DNA of 62,284 nucleotides, taken from the NCBI RefSeq assembly GCF_007280555.1, contig NZ_VKDB01000018.1, positions 1-62,284 of the forward strand, in the 5' to 3' direction. Both the position numbers and the translations under genes were made by a program. Each line of letters starts with the position of its first letter. Within the stretch, counting starts at the first letter, position 1. Below are positions 16,401 through 25,270 of this stretch, one piece after another. The notes under the pieces were generated by a model that ran no database searches, was not told the origin of the DNA, and worked only from the letters and a program-made list of their open reading frames with translations. Origin of the DNA: Deinococcus detaillensis (GTDB lineage: Bacteria; Deinococcota; Deinococci; Deinococcales; Deinococcaceae).

Positions 16401-18589
16401 AGGCGCTGCCGAACAGCGGCAGGGCGCATCGGTCCCCAGCCCCAGCTGCCGCCGCCCCTCAAGTGTTCCAACAGCGCCTGGGCATCTGCCTTCAGTGTCG
16501 CCGGATCGTGGTCACCGACGCCGCCGAGGGTGGTCTCCTCCAGCCAGGTCGCCCGTGCAGTCAGGTCCGTGAGCTGCTGCTGGGAGAAGGTGAGCAGGCT
16601 ATCCCAGACACCTGCCTGGCCTTTGAGGGTTGCCTCGACCGCCTGTTGCGCCCAGCTGACCGGACGACGCCGGGCCGTCTCCACGCCCCCTGTTAGGGCC
16701 CGCAGTGCCGCGACCAATCCAGCTCTGGTCTCAGGACTGACGTCCCGGACCGCGTTGTAATGCGGATACTGTCGGGCCTCCTGCATCTCGCCGAACTTCT
16801 GGGTCGCCCCCCGCTCGGCGTAGACCACGCGGGCGAACTCCTCTGGAAGCACCAGCGACTCCAGGGGGGGCACCGTCATCGAGAGTTCATCCATCTCCGT
16901 CTCGCTCATGCTGCGGAGCAGACCCAACAAGCGCCCAGCCTCTTCACCACTCAGCGGTGCGTCCCGTCCCGGGTTGCCGAGATCTTCCAGCCAGCTGTAA
17001 CTGTCCTCCTCGGACTGGAGCTGCTCGGCGATACGCTGGGCCTTGCCGGTGTAGCCGAACAGATTGAGATCCTCAGTTTCTGCCAGCCGGATCTCGCGCA
17101 GCTTACCGAGGAGTGCGTCCTCCTTCTGGCGGGCCTGCTCCAGACCACCCTTCAGGGCGGCGAGTTGTTTGACTTCGGCGTCAGGGTTCCGGTAGGCCGA
17201 ACGCTGGAGCAGCTCCTGTACCGACCGCTCCAGGGTGGCCCGTGACCCCTCCTCACCGCGCAGGTGGGTCACGCACAGGGCAGCCAGTTCCGCTGGGAAC
17301 TTCTCCCGCAGCACCTTCAGCGCCCTGGCAGTGTGGCTGGTGACGAGCACCCGTTTTTCGGTGGCGAGCAGATGGCTGACCAGGTTGACGATAGTGTGCG
17401 ACTTGCCCGTACCCGGCGGTCCCTGCACGAGCACGCCCGGCTGTACCCTCAGGTGTTGGATGATGCGCCGCTGCTCGGTGTTGGCAGGGAGAGGAAAATA
17501 GATCTCGTTCGCGCCGCCCCGGATTCCGAATTCGCTCTCAGTGATGCTGATCACTGGGGCGTTCGACTCGGTCGTGAAGCGCTCGAAGCCCTCGGAAAAC
17601 TCAGGGTGATCCTTCAGCTGGGACACGATGCTCTGGTAGGCAGCGGTGATGCTGCGCTCAATGCGCTTGCGGAGCACCAAGGCCGGGGCCCAGTGGATGG
17701 TCGGAGCGGTACTACTATTGCGCGACGGTTCCAGAGCCGGCATGAACTCGCCGCGTTCTCCTGACGCATTCGCCCAGGTCTTCAGCAAGGCGGGCAGCGT
17801 CTGATGGTCCCAGACCGCTTCCCCGTTCTCGGCGAGTTCGTCGGCGATGTGGGTGCGGACCGAGGTCGCTGGGCGGTGGTCCGGGTCGAGCATGTCCTGT
17901 TCCAGCACGGTGCGCGCTCCGTCGCCGCCTGCTGTTATGCGGATGACGCCCTGCAGAGCATCGAAGGTGAGAGAAGCTCGCGCTGTCATCAAATGCCGCT
18001 TAACTTCGTATCCTCCTGGGGTGCGCCACATCAGGTAGCCGAGGCCCAGCACCAACTCGAAGGTTTCGCCGGATGTCACTAGCTTCTGATGCACGGCGAA
18101 AAGCTTCGAGTAAGCGGCCTGTACGGTCTTGACCCGGTGGTCCTCAGTGGCCCAGGCCAGCCAGGTCTTCAGGTAGGCCTCCCAGGTTTTCAGCACGTCG
18201 GGTTGCTGATCCAGAAAGAGGGTGTCCTTGATGAGTTTGGGCAGCAGGTCATCGTCCAGCACCTCGCTCTCGACCACCCGCTGATCGAGGATGGTCGGAG
18301 CCAGTCTGCTGTCGTCCAGTACCCCGCGCACCCATAGCACCAGCCCCTCTGGGAGCAGAGGAGCTCCCACGAACCTGGGTTTCTTGATCTCGACCCACAC
18401 TTCACCTACGCTGTTTTGTTCGTCTGCGCGGGCAGCGTTGAAGATCTCAGGTTGTTGGGGCAGGTCATAGAGCCACTGCACCTCGTCCTGCTCGCTGGTA
18501 CGCCTGGGCTTCGACTTGAGCTGGGTGAACTCCTCGAGAAATTTGAACAACCGCAGGCTGCGGTCCTGGGCCAATGTCGCGTCAGTCAT
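13424..18589 (-). CDS. SF1 (Upf1-like) helicase fused to Vsr/MTES_1575-type nuclease and DUF3320
   Basis: 1721 aa. ATG at 18589 is preceded by GAGGAGATCC, a near-perfect ribosome site, so it is preferred to the ATG four codons upstream. Walker A is QGPPGTGKSH near residue 390. A long coiled insertion (about 470-1000) separates it from Walker B, VVIVDEASQA near 1063, and from GDDKQIEP and LNVAASRARDQMW, the SF1 helicase motifs. At about 1370-1465 is a PD-(D/E)XK-like nuclease: ELDVYLDIAGRGYRV, then IDLVVEG, LAVECDGDYWHG and FWRVRGSTYF, the MTES_1575/DUF559 pattern. The end (about 1575-1690) resembles DUF3320. Such fusions are common in defence islands and probably act alone on invading nucleic acid. 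It is flanked by non-coding gaps, so it has its own promoter. Confidence 0.85.
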   Translation of the reverse strand: MTDATLAQDRSLRLFKFLEEFTQLKSKPRRTSEQDEVQWLYDLPQQPEIFNAARADEQNSVGEVWVEIKKPRFVGAPLLPEGLVLWVRGVLDDSRLAPTILDQRVVESEVLDDDLLPKLIKDTLFLDQQPDVLKTWEAYLKTWLAWATEDHRVKTVQAAYSKLFAVHQKLVTSGETFELVLGLGYLMWRTPGGYEVKRHLMTARASLTFDALQGVIRITAGGDGARTVLEQDMLDPDHRPATSVRTHIADELAENGEAVWDHQTLPALLKTWANASGERGEFMPALEPSRNSSTAPTIHWAPALVLRKRIERSITAAYQSIVSQLKDHPEFSEGFERFTTESNAPVISITESEFGIRGGANEIYFPLPANTEQRRIIQHLRVQPGVLVQGPPGTGKSHTIVNLVSHLLATEKRVLVTSHTARALKVLREKFPAELAALCVTHLRGEEGSRATLERSVQELLQRSAYRNPDAEVKQLAALKGGLEQARQKEDALLGKLREIRLAETEDLNLFGYTGKAQRIAEQLQSEEDSYSWLEDLGNPGRDAPLSGEEAGRLLGLLRSMSETEMDELSMTVPPLESLVLPEEFARVVYAERGATQKFGEMQEARQYPHYNAVRDVSPETRAGLVAALRALTGGVETARRRPVSWAQQAVEATLKGQAGVWDSLLTFSQQQLTDLTARATWLEETTLGGVGDHDPATLKADAQALLEHLRGGGSWGWGPMRPAAVRQRLYLKDTARVRGRAADTPEALQELLDFLDLTARARQLESNWAAVGFMPVGTLPLRLTQLQEQQDALAQVLKLKDALKEAQRAVGGVVGLPEPQWWRPEEVTAVIAAALAVDAELTREASAQVIEMMRPVLDALAAQPRAHDSVRLLQSAVAGRDLESYGLMYLRVQDFYQRQARLQDRQRLLAQLSATAPKLAGELVRTAAGPAWDGQLAQLVPAWHWLRADDRLTELANPDTEVEMREQLAECRREIRDTLGNLASSLAWSSTLNRLTQREQMGLTLWESAMKKLGKGTGKHAERHRRDARAALEQARSAIPAWIMPLHLVAESFTMTRGMFDVVIVDEASQAGLEAMFLAYIGKQIIIVGDDKQIEPDAVMIERSKVDALVEHFLHDFPTKNMIGAADASLFGIGEIAYPPKLSLREHFRCMPEIIAFSSRLSYQFQPLIALRQFGADRLSPVLARHVADGFTDGRTGDKVNEPEARAIVDQIKACIADPRYKDKTFGVISLLGSRQADRIATLLRSELPETEIERRRLDSGDAYSFQGDERDVMFLSMVTSPTEGKLEILKTDAKFQARLNVAASRARDQMWLFHSVELSDLKPDDLRAQLISHCQNPDLGVSKPLDPAHIQRLTEEAKRPNRGSYKPPKPFDSWFELDVYLDIAGRGYRVLPQYEVNGYHIDLVVEGMKGKLAVECDGDYWHGPDAYDADLQRQQTLERAGWTFWRVRGSTYFRDRHSALEDLWQTLERQRVFPDGDERNREAVAEVEPAPLPDEQGAVSALKVLTTSATPDLESVPVEPEPEGTAQPPVYLTYTLRADRGLLAPYREWPMRTLPDPRLATHEEVLHGLKEIVAAEGPMPCHRAYKLYARAAGLSRVGKDIQSALNKVVAYGLRQQAFQQVDEWNRAGQIDKVIRVRDTPPVRLRERGPRDFDEVPPMELAALIQSLLDRGDHAPDEPLAPEPIFRTVLAAYEGQRLTPKVRQSLERADVLRETAPALF

Positions 18590-18750
18590 GGATCTCCTCA
18601 TCCAGCCGCACCATGCAGCCTGTAGTCGCCGTCAGTTTAACGAGTCGGGCCACCCTACAAGAACTGCTCTTCCCTCTCTGTCACAATTAAGTAGAGGAGA
18701 AGCTGATTTACGCGAAGCGGCGTTTTCTATACCCTACACTGAATTATATG

Positions 18751-18942
18751 GGTTCTGTCAAGTTAAGTCTTTAGTAATTCATATTATTTCATTTTATTAA
18801 GTTTCTGACAAACGCGTACTAATTAATTTAATACTGGGCGTAAGATCCAGAATGCAGAGGGGCGAATAGAATCCGGTTGGTAGTCAAGTCAGCGAGAGCT
18901 ACGTTTATATTTCACATGGTGCTCGGTTAACTTGACACAACC
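18751..18942. repeat. 192-bp element with IS6-like inverted ends, no transposase
   Basis: The left end GGTTCTGTCAAGTTAA and, on the other strand, the right end GGTTGTGTCAAGTTAA match at 15 of 16 positions. IS6-family elements typically start with GGTTCTGT-type ends. The inside is AT-rich (about 18760-18840 especially) and has no reading frame, so this is a solo remnant or a MITE. No 8-bp target duplication is seen in the flanks. It fills most of the gap between the helicase-nuclease gene and mcrC (18590-18948). The left TTGACA on the minus strand may also serve as a -35 for the helicase gene. Confidence 0.5.
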
Positions 18943-18948
18943 TCTTCT

Positions 18949-20280
18949 TCAGCAATTTGTGGATGAAAGCTGCATTTCCGGAAGGTCGAACAGCCCATTA
19001 GAATGAAGATCTAGGGTAAGTAGATGTAGGAACCGTTTCTCGCCGAATTCGACTCGAGTTCGGAGCGGGGGAAGACCGGCCATCTGCGGATAAAGTAGCC
19101 AGACCTCCACATGGCCCAACGCACTGGGATGCTGGAAGACGTGGCTGTAGGCGAACATCTGGTAAGCGTCCGCGCTCGAGACATCGTATGTCGGGGCCTT
19201 CTCCGGCTTGAGGCGCTTCCATTTGGTGTCGGCCACGATAATCCGCTGGTCGGGCAGCGTGATCAGCAGATCTGGACGTAAGCCGAACGCTCCGGCTCTT
19301 TGATTGCCTTGGGTGACGGTCCCCAGCCAGCGTCCCTGCACCTGGGTCTCGATGCGCCAGTCGGGATACTCGGTTCTGAGGCGCTGCGCCACGTACGCCT
19401 CGTAGACGCGGTTCATATCAAACAGCAGCGCCTGGGCCTGCGCCCGGTGACCCGAGACGAGCGGGTTCAGCTCGTACAGCACCAGACGGCACAACCCCTC
19501 CAGCGGCGTGAAATGAAGATGCCCGCGCCCCAGGTTCCAGGCGGCGAAATCCTGGGCAATCTGATGGCTCGGTGGCACGTCGTCCAGCACCCGCAGCAGT
19601 TCCCGCGCCAAGCGGCGGTTGCTAGTATCACGGGTCAGGCTGGCCACCCTTTCCACAGTCAGACGGGTCAGCCGCGTCTCCGGGCGGTCTGGCAGAAACT
19701 CGTCGTAAGTAACGTGCAGCAGGTGGGCGCGATGGCGGGGCTGCCGCATCTGCCGTGGCAAATCGAGGCGACCCCGCAGGCCGGGCCGCTCCTCCTGCAC
19801 TGGGACGTAGGCGTGCGGGACGCCCCGCCTGAGCGCCGCCCTGACGCCTTCCAGCACATACCGCAACACCACCTCATAGAGCGGCATCTTCGCCGGTTCC
19901 AGGTCCGCAGGTGGGGCCACCCGGAAGCGCTCGTCGGTGGCACTCAACATTCGGAGCAGTAGTGCCCGGCTGCGCTCCAGCGAGTCTGGGGCCGCCCGCG
20001 CACCGGGCCGCTCGTGCGTCTTGGGCAAAATCTCGATGGTGGTGCCGTCCGGGGCCCGTAGTACGCCCACCCACTGCGTCAGCTTCAGGGCACTCTGCCC
20101 ACCCACCTTCGCCGCAATGGCCACCGGGTTCAGATCGTACTGGGGGCCCAGCAACAGCGCCTCGATGGCGTCGAAGGCCTGGGGCGGCAGGGCCGTCAGG
20201 TTCGGTGACCAGGTGGGATGGTGGGCACCGCGCACCAGCGTGTCATGCTCGCGGACCTGGAGCTGAACCGGCACCGTCAC
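18949..20280 (-). CDS. mcrC: McrC-like nuclease subunit of type IV restriction system
   Basis: 443 aa from a GTG that overlaps the mcrB stop by GTGA. The N-terminal two thirds bind McrB in this family. The C-terminal third carries the PD-(D/E)XK nuclease: RPDLLITLPD followed by IIVADTKWKRL, the D...DxK metal site, then a helix with YQMFAY. McrC is recruited by the McrB ring and cuts DNA that carries modified cytosines. The pair is the terminal part of an operon that also holds a frameshifted gene and a methylase fragment. Length and motifs are normal for the family. Confidence 0.85.
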   Translation of the reverse strand: MTVPVQLQVREHDTLVRGAHHPTWSPNLTALPPQAFDAIEALLLGPQYDLNPVAIAAKVGGQSALKLTQWVGVLRAPDGTTIEILPKTHERPGARAAPDSLERSRALLLRMLSATDERFRVAPPADLEPAKMPLYEVVLRYVLEGVRAALRRGVPHAYVPVQEERPGLRGRLDLPRQMRQPRHRAHLLHVTYDEFLPDRPETRLTRLTVERVASLTRDTSNRRLARELLRVLDDVPPSHQIAQDFAAWNLGRGHLHFTPLEGLCRLVLYELNPLVSGHRAQAQALLFDMNRVYEAYVAQRLRTEYPDWRIETQVQGRWLGTVTQGNQRAGAFGLRPDLLITLPDQRIIVADTKWKRLKPEKAPTYDVSSADAYQMFAYSHVFQHPSALGHVEVWLLYPQMAGLPPLRTRVEFGEKRFLHLLTLDLHSNGLFDLPEMQLSSTNC

Positions 20281-23200
20281 GCGCCGAAGGGGAAGTCTTT
20301 TTCAGCCACTCCGGCGTACACACCGCTGAACGCTTCCACGGCCCCAAAGGCCGCCTCGTTCAAGCGGTAGCGGACCTCGCCGCCGGATTCGGAGCGGTGG
20401 ATGAACTGATGTTCCAGCTCCTTACTCTCGTCAGCCAGCACCTCACGGATCTTGCTCCAGTCCTCGAAGAAATACTCTTCCAGCAGCGGCAGGATGCGCT
20501 CGCGCACGGCGCTGGCGACGCCTGCCAGGGTGGCGGGCAGACCCAGCAGGTAGGCGTGCCCGATCACCTGCTCGCGGGAGAGCAGGCGCTCGATGCGCTC
20601 GTTGATGGCGTAGAGGAACTTGCGCAGATCAAGTGCCTCGTTGTCCGCGAAGGTCAGGGTCGGCAGCACCTGCGGCTCCGGCCAGACCGGACGGAAGGAG
20701 AAGCGCCGCCGCAGGGCCGCGTCCAGCAGGGTCAGGCTGCGGTCGGCGGTATTCATGGTGCCCAGGACATACAGGCTTTGTGGCACGCTCAGCGGCCTGC
20801 GGCTCAGCGGCAGGGTGGCCGTCAGTGCCTCGGCCATTCCGGCTCGCTTACCGCTCTCCAGCAGCGTGATCAGCTCGCCGAAGATCTTAGCGATGTTGCC
20901 CCGGTTAATCTCGTCGATGATCAGCACATGCGCCTGAAGCACCTGCCCAGTGGCTCCGGACAGGGCGTGGGGCAGAAGGGCCAGGATCTGCGCGGGCGTG
21001 ACTCCCTTGACCCGCTGAATCGTCTGCTGTGAGAACGTTTTGCCCGTAACATCCTGCGCCGACAAGGACAGGTCTGTAGCCAGCCAGCGTACTGAGCGGG
21101 CGTGGGCGTAATCGGTGGCGAAAAGAGGTTCGGAGGGGTTAAAGGAGTACTCGCCCGAAACCACACCAATCCCGCCGATCCGGTTGGCTCCAGTGGCCAG
21201 CAAGATAAGATCACCGATGCGAATGCCGTCCCGAAACAGGATTTTTTGCTCACTGAGACTGTCGTAAGGCTTCCCAGTCAAGTCCTGGACCGCGCCGCCC
21301 CAACTGCCCACTCGAATTTCACCGCGCATGATGCTGCGGTCCCTAAGCTGACTGATCGGTGTAGTCCCGTCGATATAAATACGCCATACCTGTGCGTCCG
21401 GACGCACTTGCACCGTTGGCTCCTGTAAGGTTGGTGCACTCTTGAGCGTAGACAGGTCGCCCCCTGCCGCCCGCACCGCCGCCAGAAACACGCCGTCCTG
21501 CAACTCATACGAGAGCTGCCCGTTCTGCATGACTGGCTTGATGCCCTCGATGAAGTCCTCGTAGCCGAAGGACTGGTGGAAGGTCACGAACGAGATGCGG
21601 CCCTCCTGTACGAGTTGGTCGTAGCGTTCCTTGCGGGCCGCGCGGCCCGTGGGGCCAGGGTAATCCTTCAAGGTGGCTGGGTCGAGGATGACCAGCGCAT
21701 CATCGATGGCCCGGTAGGTCTTGCCGGTGCCGGGCGGGCCGTACAGGATCTGGTTGAGCGGCACACCGGGAGCGGGCGTAAATCCGGCCAGCGGTCTGGC
21801 CTCCACCTGACCAGGCACCTGGATCGTGTCCTGATCGTCCGGCACAACGTCCGGTGTCCGCTCCAAACGTTCAAGTACGCCCGTCAGGTCATCGAGGTAG
21901 CTTAGGACGGCCTCCAGCAGCGCCGGGAAGTTTTCGCCCTCCAGTTCCTGTGGCGCGAGGGAAACGCCCACCCGCAGCCGCCGACTCTTGCTGAACCCCT
22001 GCGCGTAGCGGTCCAGGGTGCCTTCTACTTCCTCAGCCTGGTCCTCCTGAAGTGGCAGCAACTTGAGTGCCCCGAAGTCGGTGTTGAGGGTCAGCGTGGC
22101 GGGTGAGCTGGTCGGCAGGGGCACCGTCAGCGCCGAGAGCAGCACAGACCGCAACTGAGCGTCGGCCAGCGCCCGCCGGGGGCCATCGCCTTTGCCGTCC
22201 GGCAGACCAACTTCCAACGTCAGACCCGCCGGAAAAGACACGTATTCGAAGCCGCCCAATTCCCCGAACAGCAGCGCCCGCCCGAAGCTTGCGCCGTCTG
22301 CTTTCACGCCGCCGCCCAGCGCTACCTTGACGGCCACTTGCTCGCGCCCGCTGTACGGCGAGCGGGCCGGACTTAGTGCCTTCCAGTCCCCGCCCATGAT
22401 CTCCAGCAGCAGCGGGGCGTACTTCTTGTCGAGCACCAGATTGCCCTTTACTTTGTCGGTACTGTAGCGCAGCGCCTCCTCACGAAACTGGGCGAAGGGG
22501 AACGCGCCGTTCTCGGATAACCGGGCTGTTTGCGCGCCCTGCTGGCTAATCAGCCAGGCTGAATTTGACAGGGCGGCGAAGTCCGGATTGATCTGGGCTG
22601 CCGCTTGCATCACACTTTCGTACTCGGCCAGGGTCTGCACCTGCCCTGCCCGCCGTATGCCGCGCTCCTGGAGGTACGGCACGTTTACGCCGTTGAGGGT
22701 CAAAAACCGCTCTGGGTTCAGCCAAAACAGCCCCTGGGTCAGCTTGGGCAGTGCGACCTGGCGAATAGCGAGCGCTTCAGCGAAGGTCTGGGCATCCAGT
22801 TCGCCTGCCACGGCCTGCTGCGCCAGCCGCCATAGGGTCGGCCCGTCCTCCGGTTGCCGAACACTGCGGTACGCAAAAAACCAGGCGTTCATGGGATTGC
22901 TCCAGGGCACACCAACGAGGTTTGTTGGTGCAGGCGACGTCAGCCCCAGACTCGCACCCACCTTCGCGAAGAGAGGCAGCGCGGTGACATCCGAGGTGTG
23001 CTTGAGAATCAGCGAGAAGAAAGTAAAGGGGTCTATTTGGTCCAGCGGCTCACCCTCATCGTGGTTGATAGCGATGCCCGCCGCCCGCAGCACCTCGATC
23101 AGCTCCGGCTGGCTCGTCTCGAAGTCCAGCAGCTTCACGGCCAGCTCGTGAAAGAAAGGCTTCCAGGTGGCTTCCAGCGGCTCTACATCTGTGAACGCAG

Positions 23201-23570
23201 GCTTGGGCACACTGGGATGGCCGTCCGCCCACTCGCCATAGTCGGTGTCCGACCCCGCGACCTTCCAGGTGGTCCGGCCATTGGCCGAGCGGCCCAACAC
23301 TGCCACCGCTGCCGCGCTGGGCGAGTTGAACGCGGTATCACGCGTGAAGACCAACTCGCCCTGAGCATTGGGTGCGATATCGCCTCGGTCAATCAAGTTG
23401 GGACGCAGATTGGAGTAAGAGTGATTTGCCAGCGATGGGGACGATTCTGCTCGCACAGTGCTGCCCGCCAGCATCACGAACTGCCCGTTTCTCAGTTGCG
23501 CCCTAGCCTGCACGCCCGATGAGTTCAGTTCGAAGGTTGGAGCAATCGGACTCATGTCTGTATCGGTCAT
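20277..23570 (-). CDS. mcrB: McrB-like AAA+ GTPase with DUF4357 and EVE-like insert
   Basis: 1097 aa from ATG at 23570, which has GGAG 8 nt upstream; the longer frame adds an unconserved leader. Residues about 10-110 match DUF4357 (FVMLAGSTVRAE, then FTRDTAFNSPSAAAVAVLGR). The AAA+ core has Walker A YGPPGTGKTY near 608, Walker B LIIDEINRGN near 885 and the McrB GTP signature GTMNTADRS near 940. Between Walker A and B, about 720-850, is an inserted beta-rich region (RDGIRIGDLILLATGANRIG) that resembles an EVE/PUA modified-base reader. Placing a reader inside the AAA+ core is unusual. It forms a ring that drives McrC. The preceding gene ends one base before this start. Confidence 0.85.
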   Translation of the reverse strand: MTDTDMSPIAPTFELNSSGVQARAQLRNGQFVMLAGSTVRAESSPSLANHSYSNLRPNLIDRGDIAPNAQGELVFTRDTAFNSPSAAAVAVLGRSANGRTTWKVAGSDTDYGEWADGHPSVPKPAFTDVEPLEATWKPFFHELAVKLLDFETSQPELIEVLRAAGIAINHDEGEPLDQIDPFTFFSLILKHTSDVTALPLFAKVGASLGLTSPAPTNLVGVPWSNPMNAWFFAYRSVRQPEDGPTLWRLAQQAVAGELDAQTFAEALAIRQVALPKLTQGLFWLNPERFLTLNGVNVPYLQERGIRRAGQVQTLAEYESVMQAAAQINPDFAALSNSAWLISQQGAQTARLSENGAFPFAQFREEALRYSTDKVKGNLVLDKKYAPLLLEIMGGDWKALSPARSPYSGREQVAVKVALGGGVKADGASFGRALLFGELGGFEYVSFPAGLTLEVGLPDGKGDGPRRALADAQLRSVLLSALTVPLPTSSPATLTLNTDFGALKLLPLQEDQAEEVEGTLDRYAQGFSKSRRLRVGVSLAPQELEGENFPALLEAVLSYLDDLTGVLERLERTPDVVPDDQDTIQVPGQVEARPLAGFTPAPGVPLNQILYGPPGTGKTYRAIDDALVILDPATLKDYPGPTGRAARKERYDQLVQEGRISFVTFHQSFGYEDFIEGIKPVMQNGQLSYELQDGVFLAAVRAAGGDLSTLKSAPTLQEPTVQVRPDAQVWRIYIDGTTPISQLRDRSIMRGEIRVGSWGGAVQDLTGKPYDSLSEQKILFRDGIRIGDLILLATGANRIGGIGVVSGEYSFNPSEPLFATDYAHARSVRWLATDLSLSAQDVTGKTFSQQTIQRVKGVTPAQILALLPHALSGATGQVLQAHVLIIDEINRGNIAKIFGELITLLESGKRAGMAEALTATLPLSRRPLSVPQSLYVLGTMNTADRSLTLLDAALRRRFSFRPVWPEPQVLPTLTFADNEALDLRKFLYAINERIERLLSREQVIGHAYLLGLPATLAGVASAVRERILPLLEEYFFEDWSKIREVLADESKELEHQFIHRSESGGEVRYRLNEAAFGAVEAFSGVYAGVAEKDFPFGA

Positions 23571-23571
23571 G

Positions 23572-24043
23572 TCATTTCTCCACGAAGTAAGGGCGAGCAA
23601 ATTCGATGAATTCATCCTTGACAGCTTGATCCCGCAGGGTTCGCAGGCCGAAGCCGAAGTTCCCGTTGTCTTCCCTGAACGCAGAGAACCAGTCGTGACC
23701 GTCCAATCGCAAGTCTCGCCCAAAGCTCACGCCCACGCCACCCAGCCGCCAGTTGAACTTCTTCCTTGCGCCCGGAGCGTCACCGGGATTCGCCGGGGCA
23801 ATTGAGGTGGGGTGGAACACTTCCCGCAGGTAATACTCCGTTCCGCCAGGGACATGCAGTCCCGATGGCCGCCTCCATGCCCGTGCCGCGCTTTAGGAGT
23901 TCCTGCGCCTCCTTGACTTCCCCGGCGTTGCTCGTCACCAGGGAAAAGTCCTGCGCCTGATCGAAGTGATATGACATGGCGGGTTGGGTGTGATAGCCGA
24001 GATAATGCGCGCTGCGAAGTAACTTGTACCAGTCTTCTTTCAT
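23572..24043 (-). pseudogene. Frameshifted gene between methylase fragment and mcrB
   Basis: The protein starts at 24043 (ATG overlapping the previous stop by ATGA) as [19 protein letters not shown] and reads well to about GTGMEAAIG near 23865. After that the frame turns to nonsense. The neighbouring frame then gives LHVPGGTEYYLREVFHPTS and continues to the stop at 23572, ending FIEFARPYFVEK. Joined, they make a sensible protein of about 150 aa; no family recognised. A one-base change near 23860-23875 explains it. A sequencing error or a programmed shift would look the same. It is in an operon immediately upstream of mcrB, so it may be an accessory subunit that has been lost. Confidence 0.6.
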
Positions 24044-24537
24044 GCGTTCACCCCCTCTGGTTCCGGCTCCCAGCCCCCCGCCACCGCTTCCCCGCTCATC
24101 CGGCTGCGGTACTCGCCCAGCCGCTCCAGCCCCAGCGTTTGCAGCTCGTCGTACACGCTCAGAATAGCCTCTTTGGTGCGGTAGCTGCCGTGCGCCGCAA
24201 TGTCCTTGCGCTTCACGATGGGGAAAGTGTCCATGATGTAGTCCACATCACCCCGCTCGATGCCGTACAGGATGAAGTACAGCGCGTCCAGCTCGGCCCG
24301 CAGCCAGAAGCGGCGGTTACCGTTCCAGGTAAATACCCAGGTTTTGTGGGCGTCGTCCCAGGCGTCCAAGATCGCTTCCTCCAGCGATACATTGGGCAGC
24401 AGGTTGTAGCTGACGGGTGTGGTTCTGTCCACCTTGGCGGTTTGGGCGCGGTCGCTGAGATTCAGCAAGAAATCGTCCGTGAGGCCCAAGCGGTGCACGC
24501 GCACGTTCGCGAGCTGTATGTTGGTCTGCATAATCAT
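24040..24537 (-). CDS. Stand-alone C-terminal fragment of an Eco57I-class DNA methylase
   Basis: 165 aa, open and undamaged. The block [15 protein letters not shown], then [15 protein letters not shown] and [16 protein letters not shown] is the conserved C-terminal tail of large (over 1000 aa) Eco57I/class I adenine methylases found in restriction and DISARM-like systems. The methylase core (FxGxG, NPPY) is missing, and the sequence upstream is occupied by the divergent DUF433 gene, so the 5' part has been deleted. The fragment starts a four-gene run: fragment, frameshifted gene, mcrB, mcrC. It may be kept because it begins the operon, or may bind DNA or a partner. It cannot methylate alone. 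Confidence 0.65.
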   Translation of the reverse strand: MIMQTNIQLANVRVHRLGLTDDFLLNLSDRAQTAKVDRTTPVSYNLLPNVSLEEAILDAWDDAHKTWVFTWNGNRRFWLRAELDALYFILYGIERGDVDYIMDTFPIVKRKDIAAHGSYRTKEAILSVYDELQTLGLERLGEYRSRMSGEAVAGGWEPEPEGVNA

Positions 24538-24578
24538 CTGTCGCCTTTGCGGTCTTGAGTCAAGCTTACACTGGTAGC

Positions 24579-24791
24579 ATGGCGGCCCAGATCGTAATTG
24601 ACCCGAATATCTGCAATGGGCGACCCACCGTGAGCGGAACGCGTATCACTGCGCAGACGGTGCTGGAGTTCCTCGCGGCGGGCGACTCGGTTGAAGACAT
24701 GCTGAAAGAATATCCGGTCCTGAACCGTGAGGACGTCCTGGCGTGTCTGGAGTTCGGCGCGCGGGCTGTGGCGGTGCGTATTCTGGTGTGA
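24579..24791 (+). CDS. DUF433 antitoxin-like protein
   Basis: 70 aa from ATG at 24579; a TTG 24 bases upstream is possible but adds a non-family leader. The body [17 protein letters not shown] and [18 protein letters not shown] is the classic DUF433 helix-turn-helix fold, which pairs with DUF5615 PIN-like toxins. TACACT lies 6 nt before the ATG, the position expected for a -10 box of a leaderless transcript as is common in Deinococcus. The matching toxin gene downstream is broken, so this is an orphan antitoxin. It may still act as a repressor or neutralise related toxins. Confidence 0.8.
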   Translation: MAAQIVIDPNICNGRPTVSGTRITAQTVLEFLAAGDSVEDMLKEYPVLNREDVLACLEFGARAVAVRILV

Positions 24792-24839
24792 TCAGCACCC
24801 TCTGGCGTGATGATTCAACCAGTCCCGTAACGGGGATTT

Positions 24840-25170
24840 TTGTTAGAGGAGAACCTGTCTCCGAGGCTGCTTGCTGGTCTGGTGAGCATGTCGTGCACGC
24901 GAGGGAACTGGGTGAGCATCCCAGTCCCTCGCCCTGTGGATGTACGCGCGGGAATAAACCATGGTGATCATGACGAAAGACGGCGATTACCTGGATCAAC
25001 TGTTTTTGTCAGGTACACCGCCGCCCTGGATCGTGCAACTCCGCTGCGGGAACCTGAGAGCGTCAGCACTGCGGACCCTCTTGGAGCGTTGCTGGCCGGA
25101 CATGCTGGCCCTACTGCTCGAGTCCCGCGCGGTGCTGCTATACGCCGACCAGATGGAAGCACTGACCTGA
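24840..25170 (+). pseudogene. Decayed DUF5615 PIN-like toxin
   Basis: DUF5615 proteins start FLLDENLSPRL and continue to HDVVHVRELG and then an ITKDxDF motif. All are present here but in three frames: LLEENLSPRLLAG at 24840-24880, EHVVHARELGEHP at about 24884-24920, and VIMTKDGDYLDQLF from 24964. The third frame is open to 25170 (QLRCGNLRASALRTLLERCW and so on). No intact start is visible, with a stop codon just upstream of the first piece. The gene follows the DUF433 antitoxin gene in the normal order. At least two frame changes make it non-functional. Confidence 0.7.
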
Positions 25171-25270
25171 AGCGCGTCATACGCTGCTCCTGAGACATGG
25201 GGCGGGCAGGAACACGTATCTACGGAAATCGACAATACGCCACTCCCTGTCGTTGTGAAGATCAATGGCT

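Noticed and set aside
18927..18937. TTGACA on the plus strand as a promoter
   Set aside because: It points into the 3' end of mcrC, has no -10, and is explained as an inverted-repeat end.
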